A stretch of DNA of 64,000 nt from Doryteuthis pealeii (Eukaryota > Mollusca > Cephalopoda > Myopsida > Loliginidae): NCBI GenBank assembly GCA_023376005.1, contig CM042152.1, positions 80,127,195-80,191,194 of the forward strand, given 5' to 3'. Below the pieces are notes generated by a model. The model searched no databases. It was not told where the DNA came from and saw only the letters and a program-made list of their open reading frames with translations. Numbering within the stretch: the stretch's first letter is position 1; each line of letters opens with the position of its first letter. Below are positions 43,450 through 54,009 of this stretch, in pieces. Position numbers and translations under genes: made by a program.

Positions 43450-43670
43450 TTTCGGGGATGTCTCCGTGGTGTAGTGACTAACGTACTGGACTGCAACATA
43501 GTTGTAAGCGAGCTGGAACTCCAACTGTGCTATAATGTTCACTTTTGGGCTAATACTCTTGGGAAAGGTATGAACCTCCTATCGCCCCCAGTTACGAGCT
43601 AAATAGTACTACTACTATTCTTATACAGGGATAGCTTTGGCATTAAATAACCCACAAAAGTTGAAGGGAA
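43450..43670 (+). repeat. S4 tRNA-derived SINE
   Basis: Head 'ccgtggtgtagtgactaacg' and box B-like 'gagctggaactccaac', body 'ggctaatactcttgggaaag', tail 'ttggcattaaataaccc' then 'acaaaagttga'. The second copy at 63150-63375 has the same order. The tail begins like the shared LINE tail. Confidence 0.8.
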
Positions 43671-43895
43671 GACCATTATATGATATATTGATTAGGAAAA
43701 TTTCAGAAATTTTTAGAAACGTTTTGGAGGTCCTTACTGTTGTGAAACAAAACAAATGTCTCAGTGGAGTTGAGTGAATATGATGCTTTTTAAGTAAGTA
43801 ATTTTTTTTTTTTTAATATTAAACATTTTATTTATTTAATTTTACCATCCTTCTCGGGCAATATCTATCAAAAAAAATTTACACTGCCTGGAGGC

Positions 43896-43928
<33 letters not shown>

Positions 43929-44217
43929 GTAAATAAAAAAAATATATTATATATCCCTACAAATATGTATTTTGCATTTCTGAACACTTAGATTATGTGT
44001 TTTTAATTTTCATGTCCTGGTATTCTCCTTTTTATCTTCTACCATCCATTGGAATACAAGATGAAGTAAAAAGAACACCATTTTTTGAGCTTTAGAGACC
44101 AAAATAAGAAATCAAAGATGAGAACCAAAAACTGGCGATATTTAACCCGTACATATACTTATATATCAACAATTATGAATGGTGACAGCTCAACTATGAG
44201 TGACAAATATATAGGTA

Positions 44218-44492
44218 TTTAACCCCCTCCCCTGCACAAGCAGGATTTGACACAAGGTCAATTTCTTAAGCAGAGTTTAACAGGTTTCTTTCTCCTAGAT
44301 TAGTTGCCTAACCGAGGTGAAAGAGCTCAGTATTCCCTTCTATTTACCCATAGATGGAGGGAGAGTAAGTAGATTTATACCTTTCCCAAAGTATTAGTGC
44401 TGTGTGAAACGCAAACAGCCTAGTCCAGGATTTGAACTCGCGTTGACAAGTCCATTTCCTAAGACTCTAACCATTACACCACGCACCTCCAC
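44218..44492 (-). repeat. S2 tRNA-derived SINE adjoining the (GA)n module
   Basis: 'aaccccctcccctgcacaag' to 'ctaaccattacaccacgcac'. It is continuous with the module at 44493-44709; the same arrangement, inverted, is at 52975-53472. Confidence 0.88.
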
Positions 44493-44529
44493 CGATAAAT
44501 GATGAAAGCAAATTTCTCACTTCTCGATG

Positions 44530-44530
<1 letters not shown>

Positions 44531-44588
<58 letters not shown>
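44531..44588. repeat. (GA)n microsatellite
   Basis: Pure GA tract between the SINE-proximal segment and the 122-bp element. Confidence 0.97.
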
Positions 44589-44593
<5 letters not shown>

Positions 44594-44709
44594 TTGCCAA
44601 GGATCGCCCTTGACATTTCAATTCAGGAATTCAATCGCCTTTTGGCGAAGATGCGAAAATTTTCTTTCAAACCAAAGTTATCCAAATTCTTCAAGGAAAT
44701 CATACCATC
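44588..44709 (+). repeat. 122-bp element, copy 1
   Basis: Identical in all 122 positions to the reverse complement of 52975-53096. On the strand shown it holds a hairpin TCGCC-TTTT-GGCGA (44635-44648), and the complementary strand can form GUCAAGG/CCUUGGC. It is followed by (CA)n in both copies. A partial third copy is at 47418-47460. One frame is open throughout (IALDISIQEFNRLLAKMRKF), which may be chance. Confidence 0.85.
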
Positions 44710-44729
44710 TTCACACACACACGAGTTAA

Positions 44730-44766
44730 GGTAGCGTAGACATGGAGTCAACACCTGGTTACTGGG
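44730..44766 (+). mobile_element. Left end of the TTAA MITE
   Basis: TTAA (44726-44729) followed by 'ggtagcgtagacatgg' and 'agtcaacacctgg', matching 2411-2440. The right end is absent. Confidence 0.7.
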
Positions 44767-44811
44767 TGATGAATATATATCAGAACTTAATATAACAATT
44801 AGTAGATGACT

Positions 44812-45045
44812 GATTTTAATGGCATGTCAACCTGTCTAGGGTTATTTTACGGCTAGAATTTAAGGAATCGCTTTCATTGTTCATTCCTCTTTACATTTTG
44901 TGTGTAGTTGTTTCTTTCTTCTTCTTTTTGTTGCACACATTCCTATCAAATACGAATATTTTTTTTAACGAATCTATTTGACCCATTGGTGAGACCTTAA
45001 CAGGGAAGGGGATAGTCAGTGTATTCTAAGGCCCGCCGACAGGGA
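44812..45045 (-). repeat. LINE tail joined to L repeat
   Basis: 'atggcatgtcaacctgtc', 'ggaatcgctttcattgttc', then 'ttgacccattggtgagacc' and 'cagtgtattctaaggccc'. Confidence 0.7.
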
Positions 45046-45081
45046 GAACTATGAACGAAAAGTATAAAAACCAAATGAGTT

Positions 45082-45330
45082 GGAAGCGCCTATGGTGTAA
45101 TAGTTACCGTCGTAGGAAATGGACGCGACGAGACTAGATCAAATTCTGGACGCGGCTGTTTGCCTTTCACATAGCGCTAATACTCTTGGGAAAGGTACGA
45201 ATACATCTGTTCTCCATCCAGCTATGATCATATCTTTTACAGGAAATTCTCAGTAAATAGTAGGGCAGACTGGATCTTTAACTCTGGTATGGCAATCGGT
45301 GCAGGAGAAGGATAACTCCGAATTCAAACC
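45082..45330 (+). repeat. S2 tRNA-derived SINE
   Basis: 'gcgcctatggtgtaatag', 'gtcgtaggaaatggacgcg', 'taatactcttgggaaagg' and 'aatagtagggcagactgg'. A ~25-bp insertion near 45230-45252 ('atcatatcttttacaggaaa') repeats a string found at 46271-46290. Confidence 0.8.
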
Positions 45331-45734
45331 AAAGGGGGTTCTCTTCGGGTTTGTCAAAACTATTATGAGAGACCCTCCTCCTCCTCCTCCTAACCAAAAA
45401 CCAACAAACCTAGCGATATAATTCTCCCTGCCTTTCGGAGCCTGTGTCTGGTGACTGGGCCGGGAAGGAATTAAATTAACAGGGTGGTCCCAGGGAGCCA
45501 TCTCCACTACCAGGCCACAGCTGATCCCTTAATTTAAAACGACAGGGCTGGATTTATTGCCCAGTGCCTGAGGCGCCCCCCCCCTTGAGGGGGAATGCCG
45601 AGGGGGTAGACGCATTTTTTGTCCCTGTCACCCCATGATCTTCGGTTCGTGAGTGGCCCCACATCAATTGAACCTTTTGTCTGGAATAATTTGGATGCGC
45701 GGTAAATAACAAACCTAACGATATAACAATTAAG

Positions 45735-45942
45735 GGTTATTTCCTATAACTTCAACCTAAAAAAAGGGAACCACTCTGAATTTTATAAATTATTTATTTA
45801 TTTATTTATTGATCTACTAGGAAAAAAGAAGACGGGGTTGGGGTTAGTTTAATGGGGAAATAATGGGTAGATTAATTAACAAATAAAATTCATTCAGAGT
45901 GGTTCCCCTTTTAGGTTGGAGTTATAGGAAATTAAGTATACC
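45735..45942. mobile_element. MITE with 8-bp target duplication, copy 2
   Basis: Starts GGTTATTTCCTATAAC and ends in ACC, flanked by exact CAATTAAG (45727-45734 and 45943-45950). The right end has a short insertion ('taagtat') relative to copy 1 at 2937-3126. Confidence 0.85.
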
Positions 45943-46182
45943 CAATTAAGTATTCGAAAAAGAAAACTGAATTTCTATATTTTAACACGTTATTGTAATT
46001 TTTAGTCTTATATGCATATTCCCCACTGAATTAAAAATAATCTTTTTCAATTATCTTTAAATAATTAAGTTAATTGGTATTTCCTCAATTCTCAAGCACC
46101 GGAAATTAATTACCCATCAACAAACGATACAACAAAAAAAAAATCATTATTTTTGTTGAATGAAGAATAACAAGAAATTCCA

Positions 46183-46187
46183 TTATA

Positions 46188-46224
<37 letters not shown>
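46183..46224. repeat. (TA)n microsatellite
   Basis: TA tract with one break. Confidence 0.95.
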
Positions 46225-46226
<2 letters not shown>

Positions 46227-46671
46227 GATTTTCTCACAGGCAGTTCCTGTCTCTGTTATTGTTTTTAGGATCATATCTTTTACAGGAAATTCTCAGCTAT
46301 TTATACGAGGCAATTCTTATGTATTTGCTACATTTTCTTTCCCAAAGAATTCAGCCTGGATTTTAACCATTCTTAACGCCGACTTAAGTAAACAGGTTTT
46401 TATTGCTTATAAATAATAACACCGTGAAATACATTATGTTATCGTTTGAAAAAAATTCTTTTTATTTAAGAAACAAAGAGTTAAATAACAACGTCTATGT
46501 AGAAGATACTTTTATAGCTAAAATACACGCACACTAGTGGATTTATAGATATTCAGCAGGCTCAGAACAGTTTAATACAAGTTGGAATAAAATATGGGAA
46601 TGAGGAAGAATATGCTGCGCCAAGCAATTAGCATAAATATTACTAAATTTTTCCTCAGATTTGAAAGCCCA

Positions 46672-46958
46672 TCCACTCTCTCTATCTTTTCCGCTATGCT
46701 CTTTCTTTCTTATAATATTTTCAGTGTAGCATGTCTTTTTTCTTTCCTTTTTCTTTCTTTATAATAAAAATAAAATGTTCTATTATTTAGCTGAGGTGAC
46801 GAGTCTTATAAGAAATAAGAACTCGGTGAAAAAGCGACACCAGATAATCAGTATTTACATTTCATCTTGAACGATTTGCACGGTCTCATTTTTAACCAGA
46901 GGGTGTTGCAAGATGATAACGGTCGCAGGATTAAAGAACAAGCGTATTAATTTATAGA
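46672..46958 (-). mobile_element. Helitron-like element, 3' truncated
   Basis: The minus strand starts A|TCTATAAATTAATACGC at 46958 and continues through 'gttatcatcttgcaacacc' to the region 'gaaagaaagagc'. The hairpin end is missing. Confidence 0.75.
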
Positions 46959-47157
46959 TCATTTTATAATGATTTCAAGTACGTTTCGCGAATTTCGCAG
47001 TTGCTGAAAGAAAAAAAATGAGTATCCATGAAGTCCTGTTTTCTGCTACTTAAACTGTTGGAATCTGTTAAGGAAGCAGAACCTACGCATTTGCCCAACC
47101 ACAAAATGTCAGTTTATAAGCGGGAGTAACCGTTACGCTAAGCGCACCTTCACGAGG

Positions 47158-47418
47158 TTGTATTTATCAACCGCTCCAGCACGAACAGGATGCGACACAA
47201 GGTCAGTTTTTAAGCGGTGTATAACTAGTTATCATTCTCCTGTACCGGTTGCCATTCGAAGGGTTAAGAGCCCAATCTACTCCCTACTCACTACCATTTA
47301 CCCATAACAGAGTATAGTTGGATCCATACCTTTGCCAAGAGTATTAGCGGTATGTGATTAGAACTCGGTCATCGGGGTCCATTTCCAACGATAATAACCG
47401 TTGTACGACGAGCGCCTG
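47158..47418 (-). repeat. S2 tRNA-derived SINE
   Basis: 'atttatcaaccgctccagc', 'aggatgcgacacaaggtc', 'gattagaactcggtcatcg' and 'aataaccgttgtacgacg'. Diverged. Confidence 0.75.
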
Positions 47419-47500
47419 AATTAAAATGCCAAGGGCGATACTTGGCAATGAATGATCTCCTTCTCTCTCTTCTCTCTCTCTCTGAGTAGAGAGAAATTTA
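47418..47500 (-). repeat. Partial third copy of the 122-bp / (TC)n module
   Basis: 'aaatgccaagggcgatac' with 'ttggcaatgaatg', then an interrupted (TC)n. The hairpin here pairs GCCAAG with CTTGGC; relative to the identical copies the G-T wobble is replaced by C-G. Confidence 0.7.
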
Positions 47501-49374
47501 TTTCATCATATATCCGTGAGTGTGAAAAGCTTTTGGCTCTGTCCACAAATGAACTTAAATTCTGAAATTGCAGTGACGTAGTTTCGATTACAGACAAAAT
47601 AGACCAATCTCTATTATATATAGATGAAGAAAGAGGAAAAAAACGAATAAAAAAATGCGAGACAAGTAAGCAAATAAAAATAAAAAAGCGAGAAAAAGGA
47701 ACAAACGAGAAAAGCAAAGGAATGCGAGAGAAGAGAATGAAATAGGAACGAAGGAAGCTAGGAATAAGAAAAGGGACGAGAGAAGAAAGGAATAAGAAAA
47801 GAGAACGAGAGAATGAACTAGGAATAAGAAAAGAGAACGAGAGAAGGAAGCTAGGAATAAGAAAAGGAACGAGAGAAATGAAACTAGGAATAAGAAAAGA
47901 GAAAGAGAAGCTAGAATAGAGGGAACGAGAGAATGAAACTAGAATAAGAAGAGAAAAGAAGAACTAGAATAGAAAGGAACGAGAGAGGAAGCTAGGAATA
48001 AGAAAACGAGAGAATGAAACTAGGAATAAGAAAAGAGGAACGAGAGAAGGAAGCTAGGAATAAGAAAAGGAACGAGAGAATGAAACTAGGATAAGAAAAG
48101 GAGAACGAGAGAAGGCTAGGATAAGAAGAGAACGAGAGAAGGAGCTAGGAATAAGGAAAGAGAACGAGAGAATGAAACTAGGAATAAGAAAAAGAGAACG
48201 AGAGAGGAGCTAGAATAAGAAAAGAACGAGAGAATGAAACTAGGAATAAGAAAAGAGAAGAGAGAGAGGAAATAGGGAATAAGAAAAGAGAAACGAGAGA
48301 ATGAAAACTAGGAATAAGAAAGAGAACGAGAGAATGGAACAAGGAAATAAGAAAGAAGAACGAAGAGAATGAAACTAGGTTAAGAAAAGAGAACGAGAGA
48401 ATGAACTAGGAAGAAAGAGAACGAGAGAATGAAACAGGAATAAGAAAAGAGACGAGAGAATGAACAGAATAAAAAAGAGACGAGAGAATGAACAAGGAAT
48501 AAAGAAAGAGACGAGAGAATGGAACAAGGATAAGAAAAGGAACGAGAGAATGGAAACAAGGATAAGAACGAGGAATGGAACAAGGAATAGAACGAGAGAA
48601 TGAACAAATAAGAACGAGAGAATGAAACAAGAATTTAAGAACGAGAGAATGAAAACAGGAATGAAAGCGAGAGAATGAAACAAGAATAAGAACGAGAGAA
48701 ATGGAACAGGAATAAGAACGAGAGAATGAAACAAAGGAATAAGAACGAGCGGGAGGGATGAAAACAGGAATAGAACAGAGAATGAAAGCAAGGATAGAAC
48801 GAGGAGAATGAACGAAGGAGATAGAACGGAGAATGATACAAGGAATAGAACGAGGAGAATAACAAGGAATAAGAACGAGAGAATGAAACAGGAATGACGA
48901 GGAGGAATGAACAAGGATAGAACGAGGAGAATGGAATACATAGGAATGAACGGAGAATGGAACAAGGAATAAGAACGAAGAATGGAACAAGGAATTAAGA
49001 ACGAGGAGAATGAAACAAGGAATAAGAACGAGAGGATTAAAACCAAGGAATAAGAACGGAGAATGGAACAAGGAATAAGAACGGAGAATGGAACAAGAAT
49101 AGAACGAGAATGGAACAGAAGTAGAACGGAGAATGAAAGAATAGAACGAGGAGAATGAACAAGGCATTAAGACGAGAGATGAACAAGGAATTAAGAACGA
49201 GAGAATGAAACAGAGAAGCAAGAACGAGAGAATGAAACAAAGAATAAGAATGAGAGAAGGAATAGAATGAGAGAATGAAACAAAGTTAATGAGATGGAGA
49301 AGTGAAGTAGAAAAAGAAAAAGATAGACACAGAAGATAGCCAAAGAATGACAGAAATTTATCTCATCTTTTGGT
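47490..49374. repeat. Polypurine minisatellite block, left copy
   Basis: Starts with 'catcatatatccgtgagtg' and 'gcttttggctctgtccac', then about 1.6 kb of degenerate ~30-35-bp units ('gaatgaaactaggaataag' with 'aaaagagaacgaga'), ending 'agatagacacagaagatagc'. Almost free of pyrimidines; dense single-base length changes. Apparent minus-strand proteins of 223-271 residues (S/F/L-rich) are artefacts. Confidence 0.9.
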
Positions 49375-49474
49375 NNNNNNNNNNNNNNNNNNNNNNNNNN
49401 NNNNNNNNNNNNNNNNNNNNNNNNNNNNNNNNNNNNNNNNNNNNNNNNNNNNNNNNNNNNNNNNNNNNNNNNNN
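49375..49474. other. Assembly gap, 100 N
   Basis: Exactly 100 Ns, the usual placeholder for a gap of unknown size. Both sides belong to the same repeat block. Confidence 1.
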
Positions 49475-51480
49475 TTATTGCATCATATATCCGTTGAGTG
49501 TGAAAAGCTTTTGGCTCTGTCCACAAATACTTAATTCTGAATTGCAGTGACGTAGTTTCGATTGACGACAAAAAAACTAATCTCTATTATATATAGATGA
49601 AGAAACAAAGAAAAAAAACACGAATAAAAAAAATGCAACAAGTACAGCAAATAAAAATAAAAAAAAAGCGAGAAAAAGGAAACCAAAGTGCGAGGAGAAG
49701 GAAGTAGGAATAAGAAAAGAGAACAGAGAAGCGAACTAGAATAAGAAAAAGAGAACGAGAGAAGAAGCTAGGAATAAGAAAAGAGAACGAGAAATGAAAC
49801 TAGGAAATAAGAAAAGAGAACCGAAGAAGGAAGCTAGGAATAAAGAAAAGGAACGAAGAATGAACTAGGAATAAGAAAGAGAACGAGGAGAATGAAACTA
49901 GAATAAGAAAAGAGAACGAGAGAAGGAACTAGGAATAAGAAAAGGGAAACGAGAAATGAAACTAGGAATAGAAAGAGAACAGAAAGGAAGCTAGAATAAG
50001 AAAAGGGAACGAGAGAATGAAACTAGGATAAGAAAAGAAACGAAGAGAATGAAACTAGGAATAAGAAAGAGAACGAGAGAAGAAAGCTAGGAAATAAAAA
50101 AGGAACTAGAAATGAAACTAGAATAAGAAAAGAGAACGAGAGAAGAAGCTAGAAAAAAAAGAGAACGAGAGAATGAAACTAGAATAAGAAACAGAACGAG
50201 AAGGAAGCTAGGAATAACGAAAAAGAACGAGAGAAGGAAGGCTAGGAATCTAAGAAAAAGAGAACGAGAGAATGAAAAGGAATAAAAGAAAAGAGAACGA
50301 AGAAGGAAGTACGGAATAAGAAAGAGAACGATGAGAATGAAACTAGGAATAAGAAAAGAAACGAGAGAAGGAAGCTAGAATAAGAAAGAGAACGAGAGAA
50401 TGAAACTGAATAAGAAAAGAGAACCGAGAGAATGAACAAGGAATTAGAAAGAAGAACGAGAGAATGAAACTAGGAATAAGAAAGAGAACGAGGAGAGAAT
50501 GAAACTGAATAGAAAAGAGAACGAATAGAATGAAACTAGAATAAGAAAGAGAACGAGAGACATGAAACAGGAATAAGAAAAGAGAACGACTGAGATGGGA
50601 ACACAATAAGAAAAGAGAAACGAGAGTGAATGACAAGGAATAAAAAGAAGAACGAGAGAATGAACAAGAATAAGAAACGAGAGAAATGAAACAAGGAATA
50701 AGAACGAGAGAATGACAAGGAATAAAGAACGAGAGAATGAAACAAGAATAAGAACGAAGAAATAAACAAGGAATAAGAACGATAAGAGAATGAAACAAGA
50801 ATGAAGAACGAGAGAATGTTGAACAAGAATAGAACGAGAGAATGAAACAAGAATAAACGAGAGAATGAAACAAGGAATAAAACGAAGAGATGAAACAAGA
50901 ATAAGAACCGAAGAATGAAACAAGAATAAAACGAGAAATGATACAAGAATAAGAACGAATGAGAATGAACAAGAATAAGAACGAGAGAATGAAACAAGGA
51001 ATAAGACGAGAGAATGAAACAAGGAATAAGAACCGCAGAATGGAACAAGAATATGAACGACGAAATGGAACCAAGAATAAGAACGAGAGAATGAACAAGC
51101 GAATAAGAACAGAGAATGAAACAGGAATAGAACGAAGAGAATTAAAACCAAGGAATAGAGCGAAGAATGAACAAGAGAATAAGAACGAGAGAATGGAACA
51201 AGGAATAAGAACGAGAGAATGGAAAAGGAATAGAACGAGAGAAGAAACAAGGAATAAGAACGAGAGGAATGAAACAAGAATAAGAACGCAGAGAATAACA
51301 GAGGATAAGAACGAGAGAATGAAACAAGTGCGAATAAGAACGAGAGAATGAAACAAAGAAAAGAATGAGAGGAATGGAATAAGAATGAAGAGAATAAACA
51401 AGAATAAGAATTGAGAGAATGAAGTAGAAAAGAAAAAGATAGACACAAGAAGATAAGCCAAAGAATGAAGAAATTATGAC
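49475..51480. repeat. Polypurine minisatellite block, right copy
   Basis: Repeats the left block from its unique-sequence start ('catcatatatccgttgag', 'gcttttggctctgtccac') to its end ('agatagacacaagaagataagcc'). Apparent minus-strand frames up to 372 residues are artefacts. Confidence 0.9.
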
Positions 51481-51642
51481 TCTTCATAGGATTTCCTTTG
51501 AAACACGCCCCGTTTGTCCCTATAAATAATGGTTAGTGAAAACGAATGTACAAAAGAGGATAAAAATAGACCTTCTTAGAAAATAAAGCTTCATAGATTT
51601 CTATTTGCAACAGGAATTATGCAAAGACATAATTATAAATTA

Positions 51643-52094
51643 TTAGCAGGACCTGTTGATATACTACAGTATGATAATTTATTTATTACAACGTTTGATA
51701 TGTTGACTTAAGAGCTATTGCTAATTAATTCAATATGTAGAAAGTATAATAATCTTGATTTTATTCACTCACATTTTTCTTTTCATTATGTTCGATTGAA
51801 ACATAAGCGTTATCACCTGTGGTTGCGCTCACCCCCTCTATCCTTCACCCTACTTTCTTTCTATATTTTTCTGTGTAGCATGTCTTTTTTCTTCCCTTTC
51901 TTTATAAGAAAAACGAAATGGTCCATTATTTAGCTGAGTTGATGACACTCACAAGAAATAACTCAGTGTATAAGCAACACCAGGTAATCAGCGTTTACAT
52001 TTTTGCATTTCATCTTGGATGATTTCATTTTTAACCAGGTGTTGCAAGGTGATAAGGGTCGGAAGATTAACGATCAAGTGTATTAATATATAAA
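51643..52094 (-). mobile_element. Non-autonomous Helitron-like element, complete, minus
   Basis: The minus strand begins A|TTTATATATTAATACAC (TC decayed to TT) and ends CTAA|T, preceded by the degraded hairpin TGTAGTATATCAACA. 452 bp, colinear with 12789-13253. Confidence 0.8.
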
Positions 52095-52227
52095 TTGGGA
52101 TTTGATGTGCGGGGAGGTGAGTGTAACGAATTCAAAGAATTTGATACTTTTGATTTTGTCAGTCGCTTCAGCTAACATTGCCTGTTTAAGGGATTTCATT
52201 TCAAGTGAGGCTAAAAGCATCGGTTTC

Positions 52228-52330
52228 CCGCTAAACCACCAAAGTTAAGCAACGATGAGTCGGCTCAATGAGTAAATGAGTGACTGCTTACACAGAGCAG
52301 AAATATTACACACCCGAGGCTTGTGTGTCA
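52228..52330 (+). repeat. 5S-rRNA-derived SINE, diverged
   Basis: 'ccaaagttaagcaacgatg' (box A region) and 'gagtaaatgagtgactgc' (decayed box C). Confidence 0.6.
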
Positions 52331-52339
52331 GACTAGCAA

Positions 52340-52970
52340 AGCATAGCCGGTGCAAGATGATCGGGCGCCCTAGGCAAGTCTTTAGAAGGGCGCCCTCTAA
52401 AAAGTTTTGTTAATCTAATGTAGATAAAGTAACCGATTACTACAGTTTCGAAACACCATTGATAATATAATTTTCATCTTGTAGCTTTATTACTTCATCC
52501 ATACAAATAACCAATCAGTCTGGGTCAGAGTGGACATGGGAGTAATGTTTTTTGTTGTTTTTTTAAGACTTCCCACCCGGTCTCATTGGTGTGATTTCTA
52601 AGTTTTCTTCATGAACTGGCGTGTCTAACAAACGCAGAATTTTTGAAAAAAGATGAAGTGAAAACACAAAAATAAGGAAAATGAAAAAATCACACCAGTG
52701 AAAAAAAACAAAAAACAAACAACAACAACAAAGATAGGACTGAAGAGACAATACGTCGAAATAAATTTATATCCTAAACAAGGTGTATATCCACTATCTA
52801 TTTATTTATAATACTCCGTATATGTAAAAAAATATATATACGCATATCTTTATATGTACGTTTGAGTTCTCAATTTTGGTTGAATACTATCAAAGTAACA
52901 CTTGATATCATCCACACACACACATGTGTGTGTGTGTGTGTGTTGTGTGTGTGTGTGTGTGTGCGCGCGC
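52340..52970. other. No gene seen; (GT)n/(GC)n at 52914-52974
   Basis: Only the compound CA/TG/CG microsatellite adjoining the 122-bp element is distinctive. Confidence 0.5.
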
Positions 52971-52974
52971 GCGC

Positions 52975-53093
52975 GATGGTATGATTTCCTTGAAGAATTT
53001 GGATAACTTTGGTTTGAAAGAAAATTTTCGCATCTTCGCCAAAAGGCGATTGAATTCCTGAATTGAAATGTCAAGGGCGATCCTTGGCAATGA

Positions 53094-53096
<3 letters not shown>
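52975..53096 (-). repeat. 122-bp element, copy 2
   Basis: Exact reverse complement of 44588-44709. Flanked by (CG/TG)n on one side and (TC)n then an S2 SINE on the other, mirroring copy 1. Confidence 0.88.
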
Positions 53097-53155
<59 letters not shown>

Positions 53156-53156
53156 A
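53097..53156. repeat. (TC)n microsatellite
   Basis: TC tract with one CC interruption; counterpart of the GA tract at 44531. Confidence 0.97.
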
Positions 53157-53198
53157 TTCATCGAGAAGTGAGAAATTTGCTTTCATCATTTATCGGGA

Positions 53199-53472
53199 GG
53201 TGCGTGGTGTAATGGTTAGAGTCTTAGGAAATGGACTCGTCAACGCGAGTTCAAATCCTGGACTAGGCTGTTTGCGTTTCACACAGCACTAATACCCTTG
53301 GGAAAGGTATGAAATCTACGTACTTTCCCTCGAGTTGTGGGTAAATGGTAGGGGAGATCTTTAATTTCAATTAGGTAACCAGTCTAGGATAAGGAAAACT
53401 GAATTCAACCCTGCTAAACTCCCCTTAAAAAATTAACTACTCGTGTGGAGGAGTTGATAAATGCATAGAACG
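53199..53472 (+). repeat. S2 tRNA-derived SINE
   Basis: 'gaggtgcgtggtgtaatgg' (box A) and 'gcgagttcaaatcctgg' (box B) are intact; the body continues to 'gtgtggaggagttgataaat'. The tRNA part and the segment 53157-53198 nearly match copy 1, while the body is visibly diverged. Confidence 0.9.
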
Positions 53473-53640
53473 TTTGAGAAACTAAAAATAAAAGTTTTTA
53501 CTGACCTCCCACCTGGATGGAACTAAAAATAAGGATGAAAAATTGCTTTCTGTTGTTGACAGTAGTTTATCGATGCTAGGTTATTGGCAATGAAGAATAT
53601 TACCCCCCCCCTCAGTGTGTGTTAAGCACAAAGCCAGCTT

Positions 53641-53835
53641 TGTGCCAATCTGATACATGACTCACCAAACAATCCATGAGCTAGATCACCGAAGTTAAGC
53701 AGCAATGAGCCTGTTCATTACTTAATTGGGTGACCACTTAAACAACAGCAGGTACTGTAAGCAACCCGGATCCTTTGTTTATAAAAATTACTTGATTCGG
53801 CATTAAATGACCCGAAAAAAGATTGATATGCCGTA
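53641..53835 (+). repeat. 5S-rRNA-derived SINE with LINE tail
   Basis: GAAGTTAAGCAGCAATGAGC (5S box A region), then TACTTAATTGGGTGACCAC (box C region), as in 5S rRNA internal promoters, followed by 'gcaggtactgtaagcaacc' and the LINE tail 'gcattaaatgacccg' ... 'gattgatatgccgtaaaac'. The 5S internal promoter suggests Pol III transcription by the 5S route. Confidence 0.85.
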
Positions 53836-53849
53836 AAACAAAACAACCA

Positions 53850-54005
53850 AACTCAAAACTGAAGTTAAGCAGCAATAAGCGTGTCCAATACCTAATTGAG
53901 TGACCACTTAAGCAACAACAGGTACAGTAAGTAACCTGAATCAAAATGAATTGCCCCAGTATTAAATGATCTGAAAAGGGTTTATATGCCGTAAAACAAA
54001 ACAAT
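53850..54005 (+). repeat. 5S-rRNA-derived SINE with LINE tail, second copy
   Basis: 'ctgaagttaagcagcaataa', 'taattgagtgaccacttaag' and tail 'tttatatgccgtaaaacaa'. It lies in direct tandem with 53641-53835. Confidence 0.85.
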
Positions 54006-54009
54006 AATC

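Noticed and set aside
44531..44734. 67-residue frame starting RERERE and continuing IALDISIQEFNRL
   Set aside because: The start is (GA)n. The rest is open in both identical copies but has no known homologue that I recognise, and the DNA-level features (hairpins, repeat status) explain it better.
48375..51487. Long minus-strand open frames (up to 372 residues) rich in S, F, L, V and R
   Set aside because: They are translations of a polypyrimidine minisatellite. All three minus frames stay open in overlapping stretches and no domain is visible.
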